Source of the DNA: Rothia koreensis
GTDB lineage: Bacteria > Actinomycetota > Actinomycetes > Actinomycetales > Micrococcaceae
DNA length: 64,000 nucleotides
Assembly (NCBI RefSeq): GCF_004136575.1
Contig: NZ_NOIQ01000001.1
Span: 124,001 to 188,000 of the forward strand
Direction: 5' to 3'
Shown: one piece after another, positions 12,618 through 21,722 of the stretch
Layout of the letters: the number at the start of each line of letters is the position of its first letter
Numbering within the stretch: the stretch's first letter is position 1
Notes under the pieces: generated by a model
What the model saw: only the letters and a program-made list of their open reading frames with translations
What the model was told of the DNA's origin: nothing
Databases searched by the model: none
Translations under genes and position numbers: made by a program

Positions 12618-15600
12618 GTGACGAAGCCACACTCCGCCGACCAGAACGATCAGGACAACTCGGGGGCCGAGGACCGCCGCACCTCGTCCGTGCCCTGGGC
12701 GAGCCCGCAAGGGTCTGAGGCTGCTGACAAGGGCCGTGAATCGTCGGACCAGGACGCCTCGCGCACGCCGTCCCAGGAATTCCAGGTCGAGCAGGTAGGC
12801 GACGACGCATCCGAGGTCACACGGCCTGAGTCCGTGGCATCGCTCGGCGTCGTCACGGTCACGGCGGCGACCGACTCGGAGGCCAGTGAGGAAGAAGCAG
12901 CCGCGGAGGCGGACCACCTCGAACCGAGCACGTCGGGCACGGAGACCACCGATGGGCCACCGGTTGAGGAGGAGTCGGACGGCGAAGATTCGCCCGTGGG
13001 GGACCCTGGAACTCGAGACGAGCACGGTCACTCCGGTGCGAAGGCGAATCCCACCCCGGACGCGTCCACGGACGATGCCTCCGCCGATCGGGACGAATTG
13101 CGTCTCGGTCGGTGGCTGAAACAAGTCGATGTGTACACCGGACCGGATGCGCTCCTGGACTTCAACCCGGTCGACAATGTGCATATCGACCTGTCGAATT
13201 CCAATCCCTCGGGTTACGCTCAGCTGTTGTCCGGGCGCAGAACCCGCTTGTCCACGATTCTTCGCGACCGAGCTGAGTTCTCGAACGGGATCCGGTCCGC
13301 GCACGCTATTCGAGGAAAGGTCTTCGAGCTCGACGCAGACCATGGTCTCGACGCCGGCTTCCTCGCGGCCGGAACGGCGTCCTGGTTCGCGACCAAGAAT
13401 CCTTCAGGGACACCGGACGGCGCACGTGGTGAGCGGCGGCATATAGCGCCCATCCTTCTGGCCCCCGTGACGATCAACCCTCACCCGGACGGCGACGATT
13501 TCGAATTGCGCATCAACGGGCCGGCTCGCCTCAACCCGGCGATGGCCCGCCAACTGCGCAGAGAATTCGGCATCGATCTGTTCGAGCAAGGTGTGCACCG
13601 AACGGCGACCTCGGGCTCACGGCTGACCCCGGATGCGGTCCTGGAGGCCATGCGTTCGGCGTGCATGAAGGTTCCCGGCATGCACATCGAGTCCCGGACC
13701 GTGATCTCGACCTTCGCGGATCTCGCGGACACCGTGGGGGAGCTGCCGAGCACCGCGACCTCCGGACTGCTTCGCGAGCTCTCGGACCTGAACCGGATTC
13801 GGCTCGACGAGTCCTATGAGAAACGGGAGTTCACGTCGTCGCCGGCTCCGGCGAACCAGGTGGATCCGGCGGAAGAGACGCTGGTCTACGACGCCGATGA
13901 CACCGTCTCCGAATTGGTTCAGAGGGCCAGGGCCGGCGAGTCGATGACGGTCACCTCGCCAGCAGGAACCCAGCACCTGCGGGCGGCTCTCAACGTCGCC
14001 GCGGGTCTCGTCTCCGAAGGAAAATCCGTACTCTTCCTCGCCGAACGCAGGGAGACGCTTCAGAACGTGCGGCGCAGGCTCTCGGAACTCGGGCTTTCGG
14101 ACCTCACCCTCGACCTCGGAGAAGACCCCGAACCGGAGGAACTGCACCGAAAATTCGTCGAGACCATCGTGAGCCACGAGCGTGCCGTCGAGCCGCGGTT
14201 GTCCGGTCTGCACGATGAAATCCGCAGCACGCGGCGCCAACTGATCGAGCACATCGACTCCTTGCATTGGCGCGACGAACGCTGGGGTGTGACGCCGTTG
14301 CAGGCGATGCAGACCCTTGCCGAGCTGACCTCGCAGGACGAGGCGCCGTCGACCCGGGTGCGGTTCAAACGTGGCGTCATGGACGCGACGGTCGATCGTG
14401 CCGAGACGGTCGCGCAGCTGGAGAGGGCCGCAGAGCTCAGGGCCTTCAACCCGTCGACGCGCAAGGCCCCTTGGTTCGGGGCGACCTTGGTCAACACCGA
14501 AGAGACCAAACAAGCACGTGCACTGGTGCGCAGCCTCCTGGAGACCACTCGAACCCTGCGCAAGGAGATCACCGAAGGCTTCGAGAGCATCGGCCTCCGC
14601 CCCGAGAGGACCCTGGCCGGGTGGAAGAAGCAACTGGACCTGCTCGAAGGAATCCGAGTTTCCCTCTCCCGGTTCAAAGGTGACATCTTCGACCGGCCCG
14701 TGACCGACTTGATCGCGGCGACCGGTACGTCGACCTGGCGGCGTGAACGCGGCATCGATATGTCGGCGATTCAGCGTTCGCGGCTCCGCAGGGCAGCCAA
14801 GGAGTACATCGTTCCGCAGGTGCACATTTCCGATCTGCACCAGGCCCTGATCGAGGTCCAGGCGCAGCGGGAGCAGTGGCAGACATGGGCCGTGGACGAG
14901 CGAACGGTCAGCTTGCCCGGAAACCTCGAGACCATCGGGCGGTCCTACGCCCAGGTGGCCGACGGACTGTCCGACGTGTCGATCGTCATGGAAGAGAGCC
15001 CGGTCCGGAAGGACTACTTCACGCTGCTTCTTCCGGATCTGGTCGAAACGCTGGAGGCCATGGCGAACGACCGCATCCTTCTGGACACCCTGCCCGAGCG
15101 GGAGCAACTGCTGCACATCCTGCGTGGCAAGGGTCTGGAGGAATTGCTGTCCGATTTGGAGGAGCGGCACGTCGCTTCGGACCGGGTTGCCGCAGAATTG
15201 GACCTGGCGTGGTGGCAATCTGCCTTCGAGATCATGCTCGAACGCCCGGAGGTCAACCTGGTCAGGGGCAAGACTCTGACCGAGGTGGAATCCTCGTTCC
15301 GTCGGGCCGACGTGGCGCACATTGCTTCCGGGCCCGCCAGGGTCCGTTACGACGCGGCCCGCGGATGGAACCGTCGCGTCTCTCTCAAACCTCTTCAAGC
15401 CAAGGAATTCCGGCGGATGCTCAAGGGCGCGCCGTGCGCTCTCGGCGAGTACTTGGATCAGGCGCCCGACATGGTGGCCGGACTGCTCCCTGTGTGGTTG
15501 TCCAGCCCCTTCGGCGTCGGCCGCACCCTGCCCCAGTCGGCCCACGTTGATGCCGTCATTGTCCTCGACGCCGAGTCGACACCGCTGGGGGCTTGCCTTG

Positions 15601-16895
15601 CCGCCTTGTCCCGCACGCGCCAGGTGATTGCGTTCGGAGACGACCACGCCGGCTACCCGCAGCCGTTCATCGTGTCTCCAACCACCGGAAACGAACAGCC
15701 GCCGTCGGAGGAGCCCGTGGAATCTGCCATGCAGGTTCTCGGCGAGATGCTTCCGGGCCTCACCCTCGACCGTGTGCATGAGTGCCGGGACCAGTCCCTG
15801 GTCTCGTACCTCAACAACCATTTCTACGGCGGTGCCCTGTCGACCATGCCGTACGGTGAGGAAGCAGTCAGCAGAATCCGGTCGTTGGACGTCGACTACC
15901 TCACTCGGAAACAACCCGACGACCGGGTGGGGGCACCCGTTATCGAGTCGCCCAAGGCGGAAGTTCTCGCCGTGGCCGAGATGGTCTTCGAGCACGCGGC
16001 TCAGAACCCGCGACAGTCCCTGGCCGTTCTGACCGCCGGAACGCGCCACGCGGCACGCATTGCCGAGGCCGTCCGACGAGGTCTCGAATCCCGGCCTGAT
16101 CTGCGGGAATTCTTCGAGCCCGGCCAAGAGCCCTTCCGAGTTCTGGATCTCGCTCGGTCTCAGGGGCTGCGCCGCGACAGGGTCATTTTCAGTCTGGGCG
16201 TTGCCGCCGAAGCCGGTTCGCGTTCTTCGCACTTCGGGCAGCTGGCTGACCAGCACGGACGTCAACGCTTCGTGAAAGCAATGACGACTGCCCGTTTCCA
16301 CACTCGAGTCGTGACCTCCCTGAGCCTGGAGCAGCTTCAGGCCGCGGACCTGACAACGGGAGTCAAGGATCTGGCACGTTTCCTGGCCTCCTTCGAGGCC
16401 TCACGGGACCGCGAGAATTCGGGACAGGCGGCCATTCTTCCTCCGGAGCACGCGGGCAGCGAGTTCTTGTCCGTGTACGACGCCGCAGAGGATGAACGCA
16501 AGGCTGATTGGCTTCTCGCCGATCTCGTGCGGCGGCTGAGAGGCGCGGGGGCCGAAGTGTCCGTGACTCCGGGCAAAGAAGTCGACGCCGTGGCCACGGC
16601 ACATGCCGAGTCGATGTCGGCCGGGGCCGTCATCAGCCCGAGAGCGCGAACCTCCGGGGATCCCGAGACTCGTGACTCCTCCGCGATGCGTCTCCCCGTG
16701 GCGCTCTCCAGCGACGGGACGGAAGCCTATGCGGCACTCTCGGTGCGCGAGCGGTCCCGTTTGAAGCCCGAGCGTCTGGAAAGAACGGGGTGGAACCACG
16801 TGTCCCTGTGGGCCGTGGACGTCTTCACCGATCCACAGTCCGTCGCGGACCGGATCCTCGGATACCTGGGCCTCGAACCTCAGGACCGCGGGTGA
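12618..16895 (+). CDS. Very large helicase-like ATPase (SF1/UvrD-like fold, degenerate motifs)
   Basis: This 1425-residue actinobacterial protein resembles SF1 helicases but with altered motifs. The first 165 residues are acidic and low-complexity. A conserved domain starts near LGRWLKQVDVYTGPDALLDF. The Walker A position reads TSPAGTQHLRAAL (about residue 446) without the GKT/S lysine. A Walker B-like IVLDAES lies near 980, FGDDHAGYP (motif III-like) follows, and GLRRDRVIFSLGV near 1190 fits a late helicase motif. It probably binds nucleic acid; whether it hydrolyses ATP is doubtful. The start is GTG 12618 with a weak ribosome site. A small gene overlaps its stop codon. Confidence 0.75.
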   Translation: MTKPHSADQNDQDNSGAEDRRTSSVPWASPQGSEAADKGRESSDQDASRTPSQEFQVEQVGDDASEVTRPESVASLGVVTVTAATDSEASEEEAAAEADHLEPSTSGTETTDGPPVEEESDGEDSPVGDPGTRDEHGHSGAKANPTPDASTDDASADRDELRLGRWLKQVDVYTGPDALLDFNPVDNVHIDLSNSNPSGYAQLLSGRRTRLSTILRDRAEFSNGIRSAHAIRGKVFELDADHGLDAGFLAAGTASWFATKNPSGTPDGARGERRHIAPILLAPVTINPHPDGDDFELRINGPARLNPAMARQLRREFGIDLFEQGVHRTATSGSRLTPDAVLEAMRSACMKVPGMHIESRTVISTFADLADTVGELPSTATSGLLRELSDLNRIRLDESYEKREFTSSPAPANQVDPAEETLVYDADDTVSELVQRARAGESMTVTSPAGTQHLRAALNVAAGLVSEGKSVLFLAERRETLQNVRRRLSELGLSDLTLDLGEDPEPEELHRKFVETIVSHERAVEPRLSGLHDEIRSTRRQLIEHIDSLHWRDERWGVTPLQAMQTLAELTSQDEAPSTRVRFKRGVMDATVDRAETVAQLERAAELRAFNPSTRKAPWFGATLVNTEETKQARALVRSLLETTRTLRKEITEGFESIGLRPERTLAGWKKQLDLLEGIRVSLSRFKGDIFDRPVTDLIAATGTSTWRRERGIDMSAIQRSRLRRAAKEYIVPQVHISDLHQALIEVQAQREQWQTWAVDERTVSLPGNLETIGRSYAQVADGLSDVSIVMEESPVRKDYFTLLLPDLVETLEAMANDRILLDTLPEREQLLHILRGKGLEELLSDLEERHVASDRVAAELDLAWWQSAFEIMLERPEVNLVRGKTLTEVESSFRRADVAHIASGPARVRYDAARGWNRRVSLKPLQAKEFRRMLKGAPCALGEYLDQAPDMVAGLLPVWLSSPFGVGRTLPQSAHVDAVIVLDAESTPLGACLAALSRTRQVIAFGDDHAGYPQPFIVSPTTGNEQPPSEEPVESAMQVLGEMLPGLTLDRVHECRDQSLVSYLNNHFYGGALSTMPYGEEAVSRIRSLDVDYLTRKQPDDRVGAPVIESPKAEVLAVAEMVFEHAAQNPRQSLAVLTAGTRHAARIAEAVRRGLESRPDLREFFEPGQEPFRVLDLARSQGLRRDRVIFSLGVAAEAGSRSSHFGQLADQHGRQRFVKAMTTARFHTRVVTSLSLEQLQAADLTTGVKDLARFLASFEASRDRENSGQAAILPPEHAGSEFLSVYDAAEDERKADWLLADLVRRLRGAGAEVSVTPGKEVDAVATAHAESMSAGAVISPRARTSGDPETRDSSAMRLPVALSSDGTEAYAALSVRERSRLKPERLERTGWNHVSLWAVDVFTDPQSVADRILGYLGLEPQDRG

Positions 16896-17167
16896 CCCCC
16901 GATCCGAACCCGGAACCCGGGAAGCAGAGGCGCTACCGCCATCGGGGACCGCGGAGGGCCACGGGCGGCAGCACGGTGAGCCAAGGAGAACCCGAGCGGC
17001 TGGCGGGACTTGGGGACTCACCCGGGACCCCTGGAACGGACGGCCGCGATTCGCGGCGTGGCCGAAGCCGGGGCGCGAGCGAGCCCACGGAGCAGACCTC
17101 CCCGAGTCGGGGCGACGACGCCCGCGGACGCTGGTTGCGCGAACAACGACCCCCGCACTGGGACTGA
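16892..17167 (+). CDS. Small basic protein coupled to the large ATPase gene
   Basis: A GTG at 16892 overlaps the TGA of the preceding gene (GTGA), a classic coupling signal, and opens a 91-codon frame. The product is hydrophilic, rich in Arg, Gly, Pro and Ser, and ends WLREQRPPHWD. This conserved-looking tail resembles small actinobacterial proteins that I recall at this locus. No domain is recognised. The gene is convergent with the SAF-domain gene, whose stop lies 34 nt away. The composition of the middle part could also arise by chance in such high-GC DNA, so confidence is moderate. Confidence 0.55.
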   Translation: MTPDPNPEPGKQRRYRHRGPRRATGGSTVSQGEPERLAGLGDSPGTPGTDGRDSRRGRSRGASEPTEQTSPSRGDDARGRWLREQRPPHWD

Positions 17168-17201
17168 CCGTGATGTGACGGTTCGGTGCCCCGCCACGGA
17201 T

Positions 17202-17918
17202 TCACTGGGTCGCCACGTCTGGACTCCCGGGCGTCGTCGCCGCGACGACGATTTCCTCGTGCACACTGGCAAATTGCTCGGCAACATCGGGCCGGACGGC
17301 GAAGAATGCGAGATTTCCCCCGGGTGCGGCATCCGGCGCCCGGTTCGAGAAGCCCGCGCCCGCGTCCGCGTCCGTCGTGCTGTCCGGGGGCATGATCAGA
17401 AAGCCTTGCGCACGCAACCGCTCGTGCTCGTCCCCATGGGCGAACAGATCAACGGGGGTCAGCCTCCCGAGGTGCCGCAACGAGGCTGCGTCCCGGACAG
17501 GCAGGGCAACCGCCACGGTTCCCTCGGGAAGATCGCGCGTCAGATCCGTGGCGACCGTCATCGACCCCGTGACCTGATGGCCTCGGTCCACGGCGACCGC
17601 GAGCCTGGCCCCGACGACGGATTCGAGTGGGGGAGCGCTCTCACGCAATGATTCGACCCCCTCGCCGCGAACCGCGACCACCTCGACGTCGTTGGAGGAA
17701 AGATCATGGCCCGCCGGGAGCCGACGTTTCGCGATCAGGATCTGGGCCTCAGGATTCGACGGATGGGTCGGCAGGAACCAGCTGCCAAGGGTCGCCGCGA
17801 TCAACAGGACAGTGCCGAGCAGGCGTGCCCGGCGGCTGAGATGCGAGCGAATTCTGACGCCGATCGGAACGGTCGGACGCACGCGGCGGAACGGTGGGCG
17901 GAACCGGAACAAGAGCAT
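17202..17918 (-). CDS. SAF-domain (CpaB/RcpC-like) membrane-anchored protein
   Basis: The 238-residue product has an Arg-rich N-terminus, one membrane helix at about residues 33-50 (LLGTVLLIAATLGSWFLPT) and a SAF domain at about 60-130 (AKRRLPAGHDLSSNDVEVV). SAF proteins of this type are linked to Flp-pilus assembly (CpaB/RcpC) or stand alone in actinobacteria. No other pilus gene is visible nearby, so the stand-alone form is more likely. The C-terminal half is extracytoplasmic. It lies between the large ATPase and fmdB-like genes, an arrangement shared with related actinobacteria as I recall. Confidence 0.75.
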   Translation of the reverse strand: MLLFRFRPPFRRVRPTVPIGVRIRSHLSRRARLLGTVLLIAATLGSWFLPTHPSNPEAQILIAKRRLPAGHDLSSNDVEVVAVRGEGVESLRESAPPLESVVGARLAVAVDRGHQVTGSMTVATDLTRDLPEGTVAVALPVRDAASLRHLGRLTPVDLFAHGDEHERLRAQGFLIMPPDSTTDADAGAGFSNRAPDAAPGGNLAFFAVRPDVAEQFASVHEEIVVAATTPGSPDVATQ

Positions 17919-18063
17919 GGACCGAAACTGTCACAACAGAGTGACAATCGGCGTGCGCGCGGCCCGGGAAAACAGGGCACTGTGCGTTCCACGGGTCATC
18001 CGGACCGGACAGCCGTCACTGTGGACGGACCAGCGCTCTGGACACGCTGGACCTGCGAGAGGT

Positions 18064-18363
18064 TCAGGAGCCGCTGCCTGCCGTCGAGCTGGATGACGAC
18101 GAGCTGGACGCCGACGAGCTGGATCCTGAGGCCTCCGACGAAGAAGTCGTCGATGTCGAGCCGCCCGAGGTCCCGGAACCGGAGGACTTGGAATCGGTGC
18201 TGTAAAACCCGCTGCCCTTGAAACTCACGCCCACGGTGTTGAATTTCTTGCGCAAGGACTCGGTCCGGCATTCGGGGCATTCCTTGAGCGCGTCGTCCGT
18301 GAAGGCCTGTCGAATATCGAATGCGTGCTGACAGTTCTTGCACACATACGCGTATACGGGCAT
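18064..18363 (-). CDS. FmdB-family zinc ribbon protein with Ser/Gly-rich tail
   Basis: The protein begins MPVYAYVCKNCQHAFDI and has the paired CxxC motifs (CKNC, CPEC) of the FmdB putative regulatory zinc ribbon. I chose ATG 18363 because AGGAG lies 7 nt upstream; an ATG two codons earlier is too close to that site. About 99 residues long, it has a zinc ribbon of about 55 residues followed by a tail almost wholly Ser, Gly and Thr with a few Ala and Glu. The family function is unknown. The 5-formyl-THF cyclo-ligase gene lies directly upstream on the same strand. Confidence 0.88.
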   Translation of the reverse strand: MPVYAYVCKNCQHAFDIRQAFTDDALKECPECRTESLRKKFNTVGVSFKGSGFYSTDSKSSGSGTSGGSTSTTSSSEASGSSSSASSSSSSSSTAGSGS

Positions 18364-18404
18364 GAGCATTCTCCTCTGGGTTCGTGGGATGCGGCGGAAC
18401 TATA

Positions 18405-19031
18405 TTACGGCCAGTTCCCGATGCGAGTGAATCCGCGTTCCGTGCACACCAGGTCCAGCCGCGCGTCATGCGGCTCCGTCGGAACCGACCCCGCCTCCAG
18501 CAATTCGTCCGCGAAGCACACACCCACATTCGACGTGGGCCGCGGACCGCTCGACACGGCAGCGAGGGCGGCGTCGTAGAACCCGCCCCCGTAGCCCAGG
18601 CGAAACCCTGAGAGGTCGATCGCGAGAGCCGGTATCAGCCGAAGATCGGCACGCACGAAAGCCTCGGGACCGTACCTCTCTCCGACCGGCTCCCTGATAC
18701 CGAAGCGGCTCTCGACGACGTCGACGGCCGGGGTCCACGCGGCCCACTCCAGGAGGCGTCCGGGCCTCGTCACCGGCACGAGAATCCTCCGCTCGGAAGC
18801 GTGGACTTCCTCGAGGGCGGGCTCGATCGGTGGTTCCCCGGCGGTCGGAAGGTATGCGCACACCGTCGCCCCGGACGGCGTGGACCGCACGATGTGCTCC
18901 GCCAGCAACCGACGAAACGCCTCCGATGCGCTCTCCTCCCCGGGTGCGGAAGTCTGCCTGTTGTGGGCACGGGCATCCAACAAACGGGCTCTCAGATCGC
19001 TCTTGGAGCGAGTGACACCCGAATCCTGCAT
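18405..19031 (-). CDS. 5-formyltetrahydrofolate cyclo-ligase
   Basis: This enzyme converts 5-formyl-THF to 5,10-methenyl-THF using ATP and returns stored folate to one-carbon metabolism. The 208-residue protein has the usual length and the conserved RLGYGGGFYDAAL segment near residue 150. An N-terminal Lys/Arg helix (KSDLRARLLDAR) matches the family start. ATG 19031 has AGGAGG 7 nt upstream; the in-frame GTG before it is less likely. It precedes the fmdB-like gene by 41 nt and is divergent from galU, a common actinobacterial arrangement. Confidence 0.9.
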   Translation of the reverse strand: MQDSGVTRSKSDLRARLLDARAHNRQTSAPGEESASEAFRRLLAEHIVRSTPSGATVCAYLPTAGEPPIEPALEEVHASERRILVPVTRPGRLLEWAAWTPAVDVVESRFGIREPVGERYGPEAFVRADLRLIPALAIDLSGFRLGYGGGFYDAALAAVSSGPRPTSNVGVCFADELLEAGSVPTEPHDARLDLVCTERGFTRIGNWP

Positions 19032-19219
19032 GAGTGCTCCTCCTCGCACGGGTTGGGCAGGGGCTCAGATATTCAGGGTAATGGTTTCCAGCACGACGAC
19101 GACGTGTCCGGCGCACTGGACCCACACGTGAGAAACAGTGGCCCGTTCTTCACAGCAACGACTTATCCTGCACTACAAACCTGCTGTGACAAACCCAAGG
19201 TTTTTCGCAGGTCCTCAGC

Positions 19220-19225
19220 TATTCT
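19220..19225 (+). promoter_or_regulatory. -10 box of a leaderless galU transcript
   Basis: TATTCT lies 7 nt before the galU ATG at 19233. A GAGAGG between them is too close to the ATG to serve as a ribosome site. No clear -35 hexamer is seen. Confidence 0.5.
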
Positions 19226-19232
19226 GAGAGGT

Positions 19233-20147
19233 ATGACCGCAAATGATTCACAGAAACCAGTCACCAAGGCTGTGATCCCGGCCGCAGGACTGGGCACTCG
19301 GTTCCTGCCGGCCACCAAGGCCAGCCCCAAGGAGATGCTTCCGGTCGTTGACCGACCGGCCATCCAGTACGTGGTGCAGGAAGCCGTTTCCGCTGGCCTC
19401 GATGACATTCTCATGATCACGGGCCGTTCCAAGCGCGCATTGGAGGATCATTTCGACCGGATCCCCGACCTCGAGGCGTCACTCGAGGCGTCGGGCAAGA
19501 AGGAACTTCTCGCGTCGGTTCAGCACGCCACCGCGTTGGGGGAGTTGCACTACCTGCGCCAGGGCGATCCGAAGGGCCTGGGGCACGCGGTACTTCGTGC
19601 GAAAACCCACGTCGGCGATTCGCCGTTCGCCGTGCTCCTGGGCGATGACCTCATTGATGAGAACGAGGATCTCCTCGAGCGGATGATCGAAGCCCAGCAG
19701 AAGACCGGCGGCAGCGTCGTCGCTCTCATGGAGGTGCCCCAGGACCAGATCAGCGCCTACGGATGCGCCGCGGTCCAGGCGGTCGAGGGCGAGGACTACG
19801 TCAAGGTCACCGGCATGGTGGAAAAGCCCAAGCCGGAAGAAGCCCCGTCCAACCTGGCGATCATCGGCCGGTACGTGTTGCATCCCCGAGTCTTCGATGT
19901 CCTCGAGGAGACGCCTCCCGGACGCGGTGACGAGATCCAGCTGACGGACGCCCTCGAGACCCTGGGACAGGGTGAGGGAGAAGGCGAAGGCGTGTACGGC
20001 GTGGTGTTCAAAGGACGCCGCTTCGACACCGGAGACAAGCTCTCCTACCTCAAGGCCAACGTCATTCTCGCCGCGGAGCGCGAGGACCTGGGCCCCGGCC
20101 TGCGCCCCTGGCTGAAGGAATTCGTCGCGTCACTTCCGGACGAATAG
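19233..20147 (+). CDS. galU: UTP-glucose-1-phosphate uridylyltransferase
   Basis: GalU makes UDP-glucose from UTP and glucose-1-phosphate for cell-wall and capsule precursors. The 304-residue product has the nucleotide-binding signature AAGLGTRFLPATKASPKEM near residue 17 and the EIQLTDA and FDTGDKLSYL segments near the C-terminus. Length is normal. It stands alone, between a divergent folate gene and a separate downstream promoter. A strong terminator follows. Confidence 0.95.
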   Translation: MTANDSQKPVTKAVIPAAGLGTRFLPATKASPKEMLPVVDRPAIQYVVQEAVSAGLDDILMITGRSKRALEDHFDRIPDLEASLEASGKKELLASVQHATALGELHYLRQGDPKGLGHAVLRAKTHVGDSPFAVLLGDDLIDENEDLLERMIEAQQKTGGSVVALMEVPQDQISAYGCAAVQAVEGEDYVKVTGMVEKPKPEEAPSNLAIIGRYVLHPRVFDVLEETPPGRGDEIQLTDALETLGQGEGEGEGVYGVVFKGRRFDTGDKLSYLKANVILAAEREDLGPGLRPWLKEFVASLPDE

Positions 20148-20176
20148 CCCTCTGATCGAACCACAGGTTGAATCCG

Positions 20177-20208
20177 GAATGCGGGGTCTCGAACGAGGCC
20201 CCGCATTC
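20177..20208 (+). terminator. galU terminator
   Basis: GAATGCGGGG and CCCCGCATTC form a perfect 10-bp stem, extended by four more pairs to a GAAC loop, 29 nt after the galU stop. Confidence 0.85.
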
Positions 20209-20300
20209 TCCGTGAGATCCGGGTTTGCTGAGCCCCGGACTCAGGGTTTGTATCGAATGAATACGGCGAAATATCAGGTGACACGCCCGGTCGCAGTGGG

Positions 20301-20328
20301 TTGGACCACGCTTCGACGCCTGTAAACT
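20301..20328 (+). promoter_or_regulatory. Promoter of a leaderless membrane-protein gene
   Basis: TTGGAC (20301-20306) and TAAACT (20323-20328) have 16 nt between them, close to the sigma-70-type consensus. GTG 20335 follows after 6 nt, so the mRNA should be leaderless. Confidence 0.7.
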
Positions 20329-20334
20329 ACAACC

Positions 20335-21591
20335 GTGTTGTTGTCATGGGTTTCGACGTCCAGTCTTCTGTTGATCGTCGCTTTCGTCCTCGTCGCGTGG
20401 TCGGTGCGCAGTTTCGAACGCCGCCGTCGACCCGCCGTGATGGCGCAGGTCGTGGCCCCGGATATCATGGACAACACAGAGCCCGCCTTCCCCCGGGACA
20501 ACGTGCTACTGCGTCAAAGGAATGACATGAACAGTACCCAGTCCCCGAAGAATTCCTCGGCGGCAGCCCCCCATGCCGTGCCGCCGGAGTCCTCCGTGGT
20601 CTACGAGGAGGAGACGCGCAGCGAAGGTGTCCGTGTGCCTCGCCCGAAGAAGTCGAACGCCGCAACTGAGCGGCCGGCCACTTCGGCACCGCGCATTCGT
20701 GTCGGGCGCACAGCCACCGCCGTGGTCGGCCTCCTGGCCATTCTGGTCGGCATCGTCACGGCCATCGCCGCACCCTTCACGGCCATCGCCTGGCCCGTGC
20801 CTGTTTTTCTGCTTCTGGTCGGGGTAGGTGCCTTCGGTGGCCTGCGTTATCTGGCGCTCGCCGACAGAGGCCTCCTGGGCTCCGCGCGCCCCGGCAGATC
20901 GACGTCCTCCGCGACGGAAGGCCGGAACGCTGAATCGTCGCGGTCTCGCGGCGAAACACTCTCATCGGAGGCGCCGTTGACGACTGCGGGCAGTGACCCC
21001 AGCTCGGCCGACGTCGCGGCTCTGTCCCCTGAGTCCGCCCCGGCACGCGGCCAGGAAAACCAGAGGGCCGCCGAATCGGAGGCTCGTCCGGAGCCGACGG
21101 CGAGGTCCGCAGAACAGGACGAGTCGACCGAACGCGCTGGCCAAGCCCCCGACGTCGGTGGCGAGGGCCTGGTCGTCAGGCGGCCACGCAATTTCCTCGA
21201 CGACGGGGGAGCGCAGACCGGTTCCGCGGCATCCCGCGAGCCCGAGGTGCAGGCACCGTCCGACTCGGCGTCGCCCATTGCCACGGTCGACGAGGTGCCG
21301 TTCGTGGACGACAACGGCAGGGAAGGCATGGACATCGAGTACCTGCGTGAGCAGGCTCGACGTGTGGCGGCGGGCAAGCCGGTGGCCTTCACACCGGTCG
21401 TCAGCGAATGGTCACCCGTCGAGGTACCGAAGCCCACGTACGTCGATGCCCCGGAGGTTCGGCGCGAGACACCGGATCCGATCGAGGTCCCGGAGGAGCC
21501 GAAGTCCTCTTCCTCGACGTTGGAAGAGGCAGCGCGCAAGGGGGACAGCGTGCTGAATCTCGACGACGTCCTGTCTCGTCGTCGCGCCTGA
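20335..21591 (+). CDS. Hypothetical membrane protein with long acidic/Pro-rich C-terminal region
   Basis: I do not recognise this 418-residue protein. It has one helix at residues 2-20, a basic patch (RSFERRRRP), and two adjacent helices at about 125-175 (TAVVGLLAILVGIVTAIAAP and the next segment). After that come about 240 residues that look disordered, rich in Glu, Ser, Pro and Ala. It resembles large anchored actinobacterial proteins of the envelope. A well-formed promoter and a terminator frame it as a single-gene unit. An internal ATG (20527) could give a shorter product without the first helix. Confidence 0.7.
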   Translation: MLLSWVSTSSLLLIVAFVLVAWSVRSFERRRRPAVMAQVVAPDIMDNTEPAFPRDNVLLRQRNDMNSTQSPKNSSAAAPHAVPPESSVVYEEETRSEGVRVPRPKKSNAATERPATSAPRIRVGRTATAVVGLLAILVGIVTAIAAPFTAIAWPVPVFLLLVGVGAFGGLRYLALADRGLLGSARPGRSTSSATEGRNAESSRSRGETLSSEAPLTTAGSDPSSADVAALSPESAPARGQENQRAAESEARPEPTARSAEQDESTERAGQAPDVGGEGLVVRRPRNFLDDGGAQTGSAASREPEVQAPSDSASPIATVDEVPFVDDNGREGMDIEYLREQARRVAAGKPVAFTPVVSEWSPVEVPKPTYVDAPEVRRETPDPIEVPEEPKSSSSTLEEAARKGDSVLNLDDVLSRRRA

Positions 21592-21613
21592 ACCGTCACA
21601 CCGAAACGTGCAG

Positions 21614-21640
21614 AGCCCGTCGGGAAACCGGCGGGCTTTG
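21614..21640 (+). terminator. Terminator after the membrane-protein gene
   Basis: AGCCCGTCGG pairs with CCGGCGGGCT (one T-G pair) around a short GAAA loop and is followed by TTT. Confidence 0.8.
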
Positions 21641-21722
21641 TGGTATCCATGAGAGGCTCCACCATTCCTGAACCACGGGGCTTCGTCTCAGGACAGCCCA
21701 GATCGGAGAGTACTGACACGCC

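Noticed and set aside
13617-16301. 894-codon open frame on the minus strand
   Set aside because: It is antisense to the giant helicase-like gene, which has conserved motifs and a coupled downstream gene. Long antisense frames are expected in high-GC DNA, and the translation shows no domain.
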